64,000 nt of DNA from Pardosa pseudoannulata (lineage: Eukaryota; Arthropoda; Arachnida; Araneae; Lycosidae). The stretch spans positions 87,383,231 to 87,447,230 of the forward strand of contig CM063499.1 of assembly GCA_032207245.1 (NCBI GenBank). The letters are read 5' to 3'. Shown in pieces: positions 1 to 11,111 of this stretch (positions within the stretch are counted from its first letter, which is position 1; each line of letters opens with the position of its first letter). Position numbers and translations under genes: made by a program. Under the pieces are notes generated by a model, which searched no databases, was not told the origin of the DNA, and was given only the letters and a program-made list of their open reading frames with translations.

Positions 1-880
1 AACTAGCAGTCCTCACCCACCATCAGGTAAAAATTTCCACTTTAATATGATAAATTTAACTATTGCAACTAAGAGCAACTGAAAATTATATAACTTTATA
101 CTGAGATAACTTAATAATTTTGTCCGATATACATATGCTTGAGAAACAGTACTAATAACGCTTTACCGATCCGTCTATATTTCAAAACTACAATAATCAG
201 TTTTATCTACTTATTAAATAAAAGTAAAAATTACAAAAATTTAAAAACACTGATGATATACATAAACACTTCAGATATTTCATTAACATTTATTAACATT
301 TTGTACAGTTTACATATGTGTGCATCTAATATATCAAACAATAATTACTGCAAATTTTACACAAACTGAAACTGTTACTAAATATATTTTCTAATACGGT
401 TTACAAATTAAAATTTTCAATTTAATTAATGAAAATAAATTTTTGATAACCTGGAGGATATTCGGCCATATTTTATACCCTTTATTTATACAATCGAGGG
501 CAACACGTTGACAATTCACATATTTAACCTGAAAATAGGTAATAAACAGATCATAAAAACCGAATGTCAACAAAAGAAATCGATCAGATAAAATATCGAC
601 AAGTTGATTAAAAGGCCCTTTAGTATCGATATTTTCAACTCACTTCATTTCCAACTCTTACGTTTACGTATAAACATTATTCATTATTATTATTCATTAT
701 AAACTGTAGATTTACTATATTATTTTGTTTATTTATTCTTAATTCTTATTATGTTCAGATAAATGTAACATTCAAGGTTAAAATTGCGATAAAAGGGCAT
801 TGTTTATATTTTGCTAATTATAATAAAATAGGTTTAGCAGAGTTTGAAACTTAGAAACTATATTTTGATGTTCAACATTT
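1..880. other. AT-rich sequence, nothing recognised
   Basis: Only short chance frames in low-complexity AT-rich DNA. I see no repeat ends, splice-framed exon or RNA gene. Confidence 0.6.
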
Positions 881-888
881 TAATATGC

Positions 889-1080
889 TTAAAATTTAAT
901 AAATATATTTAATATAAAATGGATTAGAGTGTTATTTGTTACAGTTCTCGTAAGTCGAAAGAACTGTTTCTTGATGCCGCGTTGTTTCAGGTTGCACCAC
1001 AGCAGGAAGCAGTTTAAACACGCATTTCTACATTGGGTCAAATGAAGCGAACATTTGAATACTTCAGTTGAACAAGACAT
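889..1080 (-). CDS. Cys-rich small open frame, possible exon
   Basis: 63 codons starting AAAATG. Cys residues fall at 3, 10, 17, 21, 24 and 29, followed by a basic stretch. The frame stays open upstream to an acceptor-like AAACAG near 1113. The pattern is more coding-like than its AT-rich surroundings and vaguely recalls the cysteine spacing of a ZP-type C-terminal region, but I do not recognise the family. It may be an exon, a relic or chance. Confidence 0.25.
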   Translation of the reverse strand: MSCSTEVFKCSLHLTQCRNACLNCFLLWCNLKQRGIKKQFFRLTRTVTNNTLIHFILNIFIKF

Positions 1081-1566
1081 TTTGCTAACTAAATGCCATG
1101 ATTTTACTTTCCTGTTTCACCATACACCCAACAGAAACCCAACGTTTTTGTGCTATAGCACAGTCCCATCTATAGATGAGACCTGTAGACTATGGTGACA
1201 CGCTGTCTTTGTAGGCGGAATAATGCTATGAAACTGCACTACAATAAAGTTATTCTCCAGCATGAGAAGTGAAAAATATTGCCAAATAAAAAGTCCTCCA
1301 ATCAACTCTCGATAAGGATGATTCTTGTCGTGTTTTCCGGTGGTTATGTTGAAAAGTAACTGAAATATTGCTGTATCTTTTGCAATAAATCTTTCTAGGT
1401 AGCAATTACTACTTAGAAAGATGCTTTGTTTCTTTCTCTACGGGCCTCGGAAAACTTAATTTCTGGTGGTCTCTCGTATATTTTTCATCAATCACTGCTA
1501 TTATGTATTATACAAACATATTTTTGTTAGAGTATTAATATCAAAAGACGCATTGTCCATATTAGA

Positions 1567-1617
<51 letters not shown>
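1567..1617. repeat. (AT)n microsatellite
   Basis: Uninterrupted AT dinucleotides directly abutting a SINE copy. Confidence 0.95.
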
Positions 1618-1618
<1 letters not shown>

Positions 1619-1620
1619 TA

Positions 1621-1791
1621 TGGTTTGGTTTGTGGAGTGCTACGGTCTACTTTTTGCAACACGAGGGCTAATGAGACCGGGACCTACTGCTTAAAGCCGA
1701 TTCCGAACGGCTACGAACATCCATGCCATAGTGGGATTCGAACCCACGAACTCCGGTTCCGAAAGCCAGCACCCTAACCATTCGGACATCC
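1621..1791 (-). mobile_element. tRNA-derived SINE with CCAAA tail, copy 1
   Basis: On the minus strand the head carries a box A like TGNCCGAATGGTTAGG and box B GGGTTCGAATCCCAC. A conserved body and a 3' tail of CCAAA units follow. Flanking 12-bp duplication atatattctatg (1612-1623, 1792-1803). The tRNA-like head marks Pol III ancestry; mobilisation by a LINE partner is inference. Confidence 0.9.
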
Positions 1792-1998
1792 ATATATTCT
1801 ATGAGAGACACACAAGAACAAACAACGAGCCTAAAGAATTATAATGGCTATTAGAAGCAAATCGTGATACTGCTTGAGGGTCAATCTACATTAACAAGGA
1901 GGGGAGAGATAGATTGGGATTGAATTGGTATTCTCCCCCCCCCCTCAATGAGAACACTTCCACCAAACAATTTTGTACAAACAATCATTAAATATTTT

Positions 1999-4300
1999 TT
2001 ACAAATTCCAATAATATGCATATATTTTTTGTTTTTGATCTGGAAGTCCTTTTGTCAGTACGTCAGCACCCATATCTTCTGTCGCGGCATATTTTACAGT
2101 CGTTATTCTATTCTTTACCAGATCTCTTATAAAATGATGTCCGATATCGATGTTTTGACTGTTTATGGTATACTGGGTTTTCAGATAAGTTAATCGTTCG
2201 TTGTTAGTATGTAAAGTAATTATTACATTTTTATCTAATATTTCATCAATCAGCCTTTTCATGTAATTTCCCTCTTTAGCTCCCTCAGTTAAAGCCATAT
2301 GCTTGGTCTCAGTGGAAGACAGTGTGATGGTACACAGTTTTTACTCTCTCAACTTATAGCACTACTACTCAAAATGAAACAATATCTAGTATATGATTTC
2401 CTATCGATTACACAATTTCCCAATTCGATATTTGTCTACCCATACAATTTGTTATCAGTATTATAAAACACCAAACCGTAATTCATTGTGTTTTTCAAAT
2501 ATCTTAAAGCTCTTTTTTTTTTCGCTTTCCAAAGGGTTTTGTCCTGACAATCTAGAAAACGACTTAAATAACTTACAGCCTGAGCAATATCAGTCTAGTT
2601 GATGTTCCCAAATAAATCCTCCAATCAACTATCGTTAAGGATGATTCTTAAGGATTCTCCACACTATGGTCCACTACAAGCCATCACCACCGTCTGGAGA
2701 GGCTTTGGCTTATCGTGGCCGATAGCGGCAGACGATAAAATAGCCTTGGTGGACGATGGCTTCGGAGGCGGTTTTTCTCCAAAGATCAAAGGCAGCCAGA
2801 TGCGCAACAAAAGTGCGCAGTAGACCCTATGGACAAATCAATGCGCTCAGCTCATTTAGTGGCCCAGCGTGTGGATGCGACCCGTGAACCATCGTTCGAG
2901 GTCATCATCAGGAAGTGGTGAACAACTAGCCATAGTGTGGAGTCTACATTATGTTGTTTTTCGGATTTTACTAATTTTATAGTAACTTCTATTAGGGTGG
3001 ATAAAGGTTTAGCATAACTCATTCCAAAATGTGACAATAACACTCGACTCTTTAATTTTACCATTTTCTTGCTTAAAATTTATTCCTAAACAATATTGAA
3101 CACTACCCTTATATCTTAAGAAAAATTTACTGCGGAAGTAAATTTCAAACTCTTTTACGAGATTTTTATTTTGGATGTCATCGACATGAACCGTTAAAAC
3201 AGATTAAACTCCTTATCGTTGTGAATAAAATAAACACAGGAATCTGTTTAACTGAAATCGATTAAAACCTGATGCAATTTAATATTCCAACCCACTTGAT
3301 TATTTTAGACCGTATAAGGATTTTTTTAAGTAACATGATTTTTCCCCTCTGTTTTTAACGTCTTTTATTAACTTTAATGAAATCATCTTTTTCACAATTT
3401 ACCAGTAATGGCTTGTAGTGGCCATAATGTGGAGGGGCCTTAAATCTACTACAATATAATTTTTGTCCAGTCTATGAACTATTTCGGAAGTATCGTTTTT
3501 AATAACATTTGTTTTGTTATTCATACAAAAATCGACAATAATCATCTTTAACGTTATTTATCTGTTCTATACCATTTTCGCAGTTACGTAATGTCCTAAC
3601 ACTCGGGAATCTATCGTGTCGGCTCCATGGGTTTGTATTTGTCTGCTACGGAGCATTCGTTAACTTGTATTTTCATTTCTTCCTGAAATACATTTTCATC
3701 AGGGACGTAGCCAGAAATTATTTTCGGAGGGGGGACCAAGGGAGAAAAACATCATTATGTTTAAATGATACTTCAATTGATGAAAGGGAAAGCACTGTAT
3801 TTCCGGCCATTTTCCAGACTTTTATGGTCTAAGCGGGTTTTTTTTTTTTTTTTAAAGAGAATAACTGTCCATGTTAATGAACAGCTACGCAGATAGCGCA
3901 CGCACACACACACACACAAACGGGGACATTGTCTATCTCCAAAATGGACTTTCAAAATTTCGGGGGGGGGGATCAGTTCCTCAAATCCTCCCCCCTGCCT
4001 ACGGCCTTGATTTTCATTATGATAAAAATTAATTTTATACGTTTGATCTTAAGAATTTAAATCATCGAAAATTTTAACGCTACGTATTAGTAAGAATCGG
4101 TTTTCATGAAGATAATACTGTATAAGCCTTATTATTTTTACGGAGTACCCAGCGAAAATTCTCTTTTAGATATTCGAGAAAATTTGTGATGGGGTTCATT
4201 TTCCAAAATATATGCAGTGCAGCCAAATGTTTTAAAATAACCGACATTCGGAATTTTGTTATTCTATATATCGAATCGGGTTTTTCCATTAAAATTTTTT
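1999..4300 (-). pseudogene. Ty1/copia retrotransposon pol remnant
   Basis: Minus-strand fragments appear in the copia order. An integrase C-terminal-like part (4104-4289, NFLEYLKENF, NNKAYTVL) comes first. Then reverse transcriptase with LYGLK, a CVYF block, HVDD in place of YVDD (near 3190) and YCLGINFKQENGKI. Next is HFGMSYAKPLSTLIEV (2852-3064), then RNase H with LSSTETKHMALTEGAKEG, IDIGHHFIRDLV and TEDMGADVLTKGLP (1999-2340). Frameshifts and stops separate the parts, so it is dead. No LTRs were resolved. Confidence 0.85.
3700..4009. mobile_element. hAT-type MITE nested in the copia remnant
   Basis: Ends CAGGGACGTAGCCAG and, inverted, CAAGGCCGTAGGCAG. A perfect 8-bp duplication attttcat at 3692-3699 and 4010-4017 fits hAT. 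310 bp, no coding sequence. Confidence 0.85.
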
Positions 4301-4945
4301 CTAGGACAGCAATTTAGAATATTTGTTGTTTGTATAGCTTCAGCCTAAATGTTTAGAGGTGATTTTGATTGTAGGTATTTCTACTAAGGTTCGATTTTTT
4401 CTTTTAGCTACGAATTTTTTTTTTAATTAGGGCAATAAGGCGCTTTTACTCTTCGTTCAATACCATTTTTAGATAATTATTTATCAAACTTGTTATTCAA
4501 ACATTCTCCATTATTATTAGTCATAAATGCTTTAATTTTAACACCGTTTGATTTTTCCACAGAGATTTAACTTCAATAAATATAAATGAATCTAACGCTA
4601 AATTTTTATGTAAAAATCTTACTGACTAATACCTTAATCGTCTATAAACGTGAAAAAGTAAAGTGACTTACCTTAGGATTCCACTTTCACTGCAATAGAA
4701 TACATGCTCTACAGTTGAAATATCAAACACAAGTGATAACAAAAGTTTGAAAAGCCTTTTTAATTTATTTAAAAAAAATATTTTTTTACTTCTTTGAATT
4801 CAAGTTATTATGGTCGAAATTTTTAACCCAGCAGATATTATTTGCAAACTCGGAAGGATAACTGAAAAAACTCAGAATTCCAAGGTATCCTTGGAGCACA
4901 ATCACCTGCATGGGAAGTTCTGAGAGAGAAACTTCTAGTCACTCC

Positions 4946-5115
4946 CTTGGTTTGATTTGATTTGGTATGCTATGGTCTACTATTTAGCTTATGAGATTGG
5001 GACCTACTGCTTAAAACTGATCCAAATGCTTACGAACATCCATGCCAACAGCAGGATTTGAACCCATATACATGGTATCGAAGAGCAGCAATACTCTACA
5101 ATCAGGACATCGTTC
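4946..5115 (-). mobile_element. CCAAA-tail SINE, diverged copy 2
   Basis: Same order of body, box B (GGATTTGAACCCA complement) and head as the other copies, but with many substitutions and a deletion in the body. An old copy with unclear duplication. Confidence 0.8.
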
Positions 5116-5129
5116 GCTTCCTGGGATAT

Positions 5130-5568
5130 CAAGGTTCCCACTCTTTTTCCAGAACAAAAATTAAGGACTTTCTAAGGACCAAAGTAGCTTTTTATACGGA
5201 CCTACTTGAAATACACGGCATAATGATATAAACCCTATTTTCTGAGGAACATATTTTAATGGTTATGAACCAGTCAAGGCATGTTCAATAAATGCCCTAC
5301 AATATTTCAGAATTAAGTTTTTAAAAATGCCTAAAAATTAATATAAGATTGACAAAAATTAATTTTGAAAAATGTACATCTAAAGTTTTCTGAGTGATCA
5401 AACTAAAAATAAATTGAGTAGAGAGACGAGACTCTTATTTATGCAAAAGGCTGTTGTTAAATAATAAGTCTTGGAAAAAAATTTTTGAAAAAGTTTTTAG
5501 TGATCAAACTAAACATAAGTTGTGAATAAAATATATTATAAACAGTACTTTCTCAGGTTTAAAAATGA

Positions 5569-5609
<41 letters not shown>

Positions 5610-6310
5610 TGGCTGATTATACTTGACGTTGCCTGGGAAAGAAAAAAGTTTTAAACTTTTCTATCACATACAATGCAAAGAAAATTAAACTTCCATAAGT
5701 AACTGAAATATCTACAAACCCTCATCCTCCATACTTTGTTTAATTAAAATCTGCATTACTGTTAGCTATTAAGAAAGGGCAGCTGACTTTATTCTTTAAA
5801 CCTTTTCAGTATGCAAAAGATTATTTGTCAAATAAGTTTTCTAGCTCATGACCATAAAAAATACTCATAAACTAAAAGTATTTTCATATTTTTTTAAGAA
5901 TATCAAGGAAAGGAATTCTGAATTACTACAGTAATACACTGAAAACATGTATTTGAAGATTTTCTTTATTATTAATACTGCACTTTTGGCTAGAAAATTT
6001 AAAAGAATGTTATGAACATTAACAAATATTTTATATATTCTTTGAACAATATTTATCTCCTGTACTGGCATTCTTAGAACTGGTTTTGGGCAAATATAAC
6101 TCCGACCTTCCAAAACTAGAAAGTAGGCGAATACGGTTAAAACTGATAGGAAGGGAAGAAAGTGGATAGCATCAGTGGAAAAATTGATTACATTCTAATT
6201 TAAAAATTAAGGAGTTTTTAAGGACCTTTGATAAAAATTAAGTAGTTTTTTTAAAGGCTCTTGAAAATGAAAGCTAAAATTAAGGAGTTCTTAAGGACTT
6301 TGAGAACTCT
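5130..6310. mobile_element. MITE family 'TTAAGGACTTTTTAAGG', copy A
   Basis: Begins CAAGGTTCCCACTC and ends with repeated AAGGACTTT motifs and GAACTCT. Flanked by a short ggatat repeat (5124-5129, 6311-6316). Contains an AT microsatellite (5571-5606) and a segment with GTTGCCTGGGAAAG, also seen in copy C. The encoded superfamily is unknown; the ends resemble hAT but the duplication is too short. Confidence 0.7.
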
Positions 6311-6369
6311 GGATATACTGCCCAGGGCATTCCTCATGAGTAGTATTGTTTTCCTTTCAAATTTAAATG

Positions 6370-6543
6370 GTTTGGTTTGGAGCGCTACGGTCTACTGTTT
6401 TGCACTCGAGGGCTAATGAGACCGGGACCTACTGCTTAAAGCCGATTCCGAACGGCTACGAACATCCATGCCATAGTGGGATTCGAACCCACAAACTCAG
6501 GTTCCGAAGGCTAGCACCCTAACCATTCGGCCATTGTTTGGCT
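6370..6543 (-). mobile_element. CCAAA-tail SINE, copy 3
   Basis: Full-length copy with box A and box B on the minus strand. 12-bp duplication caaatttaaatg at 6358-6369 and 6544-6555. Confidence 0.92.
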
Positions 6544-7623
6544 CAAATTTAAATGATTTTTGGTTTATCCAGACTAACCATATGCTTAACATCCTGCTAT
6601 TTGCTCACACTCATCAACACATAGCACCTATACCCAGCCCATGAGCATCATATTCTTTTAGTTATAAGATATTTAATATCATAGGAATCTTATGTCTTAG
6701 ACCTGTTGTACCTTGGTTCTATGACAATTTTAATGCAATTTATTGGATTTTATTTATAAACTTACCTGTAGTGTGTGTAAAGCCACAACGAATTTCCGTA
6801 TTTCTTTTTACAGGTTTCTATATCAGTATCGATGATACGAAAACTAAAGATATTGTTTTTTTATAGTGTACTTTGGTTTATCGTTTTTACTTCTTTGTAC
6901 AATATAAAGGAAGCATTATAAATCATATTAAATTTGAGTGTCATTTCCACAGTAATACTCATTTTGATAGTTTTTGAATTAATTTTAGCAAGTTTCAGAG
7001 TTATATATATATATTTAAGCAGAAGAAAACTTTAATTTTGAAACTTTAAATACCTATTTTGATTTGTCCAGAATAAGTTTCAACTAGTTTTGTCTTGACA
7101 TCTGTACATATGCATAAATGTATGTATTTTACATAATTCAAACATTGATATTCTGAATTTAAAACTAGTTTTACATGTATTTGCATTTTCTACCACTCTG
7201 ATTGCAATTGGCACTGTACATAACGAAACATTTCTATGTAACATATTAGTGCCATGAAACATAATGATGTATTTTAATATTTGAGAAAATATTTTTTAAT
7301 TCGAGGTTGTTTAGGCACAAAGTGATATTATTTTGTAAGTTTTTAACAGTTATTTAGAAATTTTGTTAATATTTTACTTATTTTTATTCCTTTAAAATGA
7401 GATTTCTGTTTATTATAATTTTATCCCATCAGTTGTTTCTTGGTAGTTAGTTGCAGCATTAATTTGAAATCAATAGGAAAAAATTTTTTGCAGTCATATT
7501 TTGTAATTCAAATTATAGTAATTTTTATTTTATTTTTATCCATATCTGTATAAATAGAGGAAAAAAAAAAAGGCACACACTTCTGGTGTTAAAGTAATTT
7601 AAGCAAACTTAAATAAAAATTAA

Positions 7624-7834
7624 CCCTTTGCACACGAGGGCTCAAGAGCTATTTAAATTTGTCATCAAATTCGAGGGTTCCGTTACAAAGACTATGCAAA
7701 ATAGTTAGTTTTTACGATTTATTTTTGTTCTTATGTTAAAAACTGAAAATTATTTGCTTTGTCTCTGTAACTGAGCCCTCAAGTTTGAAGACAAATTTTA
7801 AATGGTTCTGCTCCACAGCCCTTCAGTGCAAAGG
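7624..7834. mobile_element. piggyBac-type MITE, TTAA/CCCTTTGCAC family, copy 1
   Basis: TTAA flanks and terminal inverted repeats starting CCCTTTGCAC. Most of the 211 bp is one imperfect palindrome (GAGGGCTC arms). A second copy is at 35697-35911. Confidence 0.85.
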
Positions 7835-7894
7835 TTAATAATTATTCACTTCAATTTCAAATCAAAAGTTTTTACTATTGTCACCTTCCTCATA

Positions 7895-8241
7895 ATGTAG
7901 TGAGAAGGACTGTTAAGGACCTTCTAATGGGGGAGACTTATAAGGCCTGGCTTGATTCTGGCAATCAAAGGCAGGCCAAGGAGCTTAACCAGGGTTATCC
8001 CTGAATGAGGGTTAATGAGCTACTTAAGCTGAGTAGAAAAGAGCTAAGGGTGGCCATTGGTCTGTTGACTGGCCATTGTTGCCTCAAGAGGCACCTCAAC
8101 ATTATTAGAATTACGGATAGCCCGGCATGTAGGGGATGCCATATAGCAGAGGAAAGTTCATCACATATTTTGCGTGAATGTGACTACTACTGCGCCAAGA
8201 GATTTGAATTTCTTGGGTATTCATCGAGCCATGGAAGCTGA
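7895..8241 (+). pseudogene. Non-LTR retrotransposon ORF2 C-terminal fragment
   Basis: Translates as DLLMGETYKAWLDSGN, a stop at 8002-8004, then the same frame continues with LLKLSRKELRVAIGLLTGHC, LKRHLNII and DSPACRGCHIAEESSSHIL-CECD-type text. This is the tail after the RNase H region typical of jockey/R1-like elements, with a CCHC-like Cys/His cluster. It is 5'-truncated and carries a stop, so inactive. Confidence 0.85.
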
Positions 8242-8297
8242 TCAACTTCCAGGTTAAATTGCTGCTGAGATTTATCTCTGTTGGGGATGATATTTAA

Positions 8298-8330
8298 CAC
8301 CAGATTGCCCAAGGTAGTCATTTTGACTGT
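8298..8330 (+). mobile_element. piggyBac-type terminus, CACTAGA-related
   Basis: TTAA followed by CACCAGATTGCCC and GTCATTTTGACTG, parallel to the end at 58671. No matching opposite end was found; a second GTCATTTTGACTG is at 8521. Confidence 0.4.
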
Positions 8331-8569
8331 TTTTTAATTTCAATTAGAAAAACAATTATGAAATATAATGACACAATTTCTTAGAATTTGGTGACTTTTT
8401 CTATAACATATAAATGGGTTTATGAATAATTGTAGTTACTTCCACCCTCCTTTATTATATAATATTAAAAATTAATTTTAAACAAATTTCTTTACATATT
8501 TATTATTTTTTCACAATGCAGTCATTTTGACTGTTTTTAGGCAATATAGGTATACACGAAATCTCAAGC

Positions 8570-8600
8570 AAGCAAAAAAAAAAAAAAAAAAAAAAAACCC
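8570..8600. repeat. Poly(A) tract
   Basis: Run of A on the plus strand. The 80-codon minus frame across it is a low-complexity artefact. Confidence 0.8.
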
Positions 8601-8779
8601 TTCTGCAGAGGCTCATTAAACTAGAATGGCTAAAATAATAAGTCAAATAAGTTGACGAGTGCATCTTTATATAAACAACGAACTTCTTTATTGCTACCTG
8701 CAATCTTAAAAAACAAATTCTATTTACAAAAATTAAGTTAGTCATTTTTCACCTCGTAATTTCAAAACTTGCACTGTGC

Positions 8780-9300
8780 GAAGGCCGATGAGGCGGACTG
8801 CCGATCGACTGTGATCGTCAACTGCTGCAGATAACTGCAGTGGTCAAGTGTGGCTGATAGTCAACTGCGAGCAGCCTCCTTGGCTACCCGCTTATATCTC
8901 AAAAGCACATCCTCATATTTGTATACACCTGATGCCACTCAGGTGCAGCATAACCTTCGCAGCAAACTCTGCCACGCCTCCTAAAGCATGCATGTAAATC
9001 TCGATCGTGTGAACGTATCCCGTTCCACGCTAACCGGCATTTAACTTTGATCGATGGTGTCAAATGAAATATCGTATTAGGCTTAACGCCATCAGTCAAG
9101 TTTTAAACATCACGGAACCGTAAGAATAAATGGGGTAAGTTGAGATTTCCCAACAATCTCAGCTATGGTCTCTCTGAGATCTAATGGTTAATATTTCTTT
9201 ACCTTGTGTTCGAACTGTTTGTTCCAGTGAATGAGGGGCTTTTCAGTACAATAGGCCTTAGGCCACAGTGCTGGTGACATTATGGGCCGACCCACTCTAA
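8780..9300. other. GC-richer unclassified repeat-like block
   Basis: Base composition rises sharply against neighbours, with no coding frame I trust. A minus frame at 8899-9099 contains LAWNGIRSHDRD, which looks like translated SINE or LTR sequence rather than a gene. The identity is unknown. Confidence 0.35.
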
Positions 9301-9561
9301 TTCTAATATTGTCACATTTTTTAAGCATATATTTCACTAGTTCTTATTTTTTTTAATTTTCTATAATTATTGTGGTTTTTTTTTTTAAAGATCATTAGAA
9401 GCGTCTTACATAATTCTATTGACTTTTAAAATACCAAATTTGAAATTTCAATTTATTATTTATTTATATTATATGCAGTCTCTAGTTTAATGCACTACAT
9501 AATTTTTCACTAATTATTTTACATTTTAAGCACATTTTATTCTCATTATGTATATTATATA

Positions 9562-10699
9562 CTAGCATATAGCCTGTCATATGACAGGATCAGTAAAATT
9601 TTTTATTTTCCAAAATTGTTAAGTACCTTATGAGGCAGGTAAAAAATGGTTTGTTTTTTGGCTGAAAATTATCTGGTACATGCTGAATAATTTGTTTAAC
9701 TTTATTGACCGCATGTTTGGTTTGGTTTGGTTTGGATTGCTAGGTCTACTTTTTTGCAACATGAGGACTAATGAGACTGGGACCTACAGTTTAAAGTCGA
9801 TTCCGAACGGCTACGAACATCCATGCCACAGTGGGATACGAACCCACGAACTCCGGTACCGAAGGCCATCACCCTAACCAATCGGCCATCGTTCGGCATT
9901 GACTGCATGTTAGTTGCCACCTTTAATTTAACTTGTAATATTACTTGATAGGATGGACAGTATAGGTTTTAATATTGACAGTGATTATTTAGCGGTATAT
10001 ATGAATGATGGCCAAAATTTTAGCGAATGGATAGCAAACCCTGTGGTTATGTATAAAAAAACAAACTTCTCAATTTTCAAAGATATATAAATTAAATGCT
10101 AGATATCTATTAGTCCATGAAATAGACTCCTAGTCTTTGTTGTTATTACCGGTGATAACATTGTCATTGCAACAAAAAATAATCGATGATTCAATTTAAA
10201 ATTATCACATATGTACCGAATCTAATATTTAAGCCAAATGTAAAAGAAAATTATTGACGTCATATCTAAGTTCAATGATAAAACGTATGAAAATAAGGCA
10301 TAATTTAAATAATTTAAAATAAGAATTGATTAAATGAGAGGAATGACGTCACAATGCTAGAAAAATGTTATTTTTACCTAGTTATTACTTGACAAGTTGA
10401 TAAATTTAATCGCCTGCTCTTAACTGGGGAAAATATGAGTTAAAATAATGGCATTAAAAGCTCGAAAAGAGGGGAAAGGGTGGATTTCGAACTTTTTAAA
10501 GAAGGCAGTATTTTTCGCTGTGATATGAAGCATATTTATACCCATTTATTTTAGAATCGTATCCATAGTTTAGGAGAAGATAAACATTACTCTCTTTGAA
10601 TTTTGCTAACTATGAATGCCTCTATCCATTCCAGGTCCAACCGCTTCATAAAATCGAGGACAGACGTACAGATAACTTAGGCTATTATTATATAGGAGA
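9562..10699 (-). mobile_element. Non-autonomous Helitron
   Basis: On the minus strand it starts TCTCCTATATAATAATAG. It ends with a perfect 16-nt palindrome CCTGTCATATGACAGG (9573-9588), a short spacer and CTAG, inserted between A and T. No Rep/helicase is present. A SINE (9718-9897) is nested inside. A related copy on the plus strand is at 17697-18226. Confidence 0.85.
9718..9897 (-). mobile_element. CCAAA-tail SINE, copy 4
   Basis: 14-bp duplication attgac(c/t)gcatgtt at 9704-9717 and 9898-9911. Full-length, inserted in the Helitron. Confidence 0.92.
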
Positions 10700-10833
10700 T
10701 TTTTCATGTATATTTTATACAATAACATTTCAATTTTTTTAAAATTAAAGTATGCCTCTTTAGTTGCAGAGTTTATATATGTATAAAGAGTTTATACATG
10801 CATGAAGAGAATTAAGAAGAATATGAAAAACAG

Positions 10834-10839
10834 TTTATT
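10834..10839 (-). terminator. Candidate poly(A) signal AATAAA of the kinase-like gene
   Basis: AATAAA on the minus strand, about 200 bp after the TGA at 11035. It is common by chance in such AT-rich DNA, so support is weak. Confidence 0.3.
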
Positions 10840-11034
10840 CATATATAAAACTGGAATAAAACAATTTACAGAAAAATATTCTGTTGCCTCTTGTTTAACA
10901 AATGATGATAAAGAAAAAACATGTAACATACATCCATATAAAATAAGTTCATCTGGTAAAAAAAGTTTTTGTACACTTTTTACAAAATAACTCCTTACGG
11001 ATCAAAAACAATTTATACAAAAATTCAGTTTTCA

Positions 11035-11111
11035 TCAGTTGCACATACCACTGGGCCCAGCTCCATCGACTAAACTTCTCAAAATTAAAGCTAGATCTTC
11101 CGGTTTAGAAG
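11035..11111 (-). CDS. Kinase-like gene exon 14 (stop codon)
   Basis: Residues 342-366, a short tail ending [16 protein letters not shown] at 11035-11037. Acceptor CCTTAG. The acceptor and first 11 exon bases are also the edge of a 128-bp tandem repeat. A GTATGT donor candidate lies within the last codons, so a further downstream exon cannot be excluded. Confidence 0.8.

Noticed and set aside
1466..1777. 103-codon plus-strand frame
   Set aside because: Translates an AT microsatellite and the antisense of a SINE.
1621..1791. tRNA gene on the minus strand
   Set aside because: Box A and box B are present, but the acceptor stem and anticodon arm do not fold and the body continues. It is a SINE head.
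9680..9877. Frames ending in [13 protein letters not shown] (also at 1466, 22202, 26320 and 28583)
   Set aside because: All are antisense translations of the CCAAA-tail SINE, not genes.
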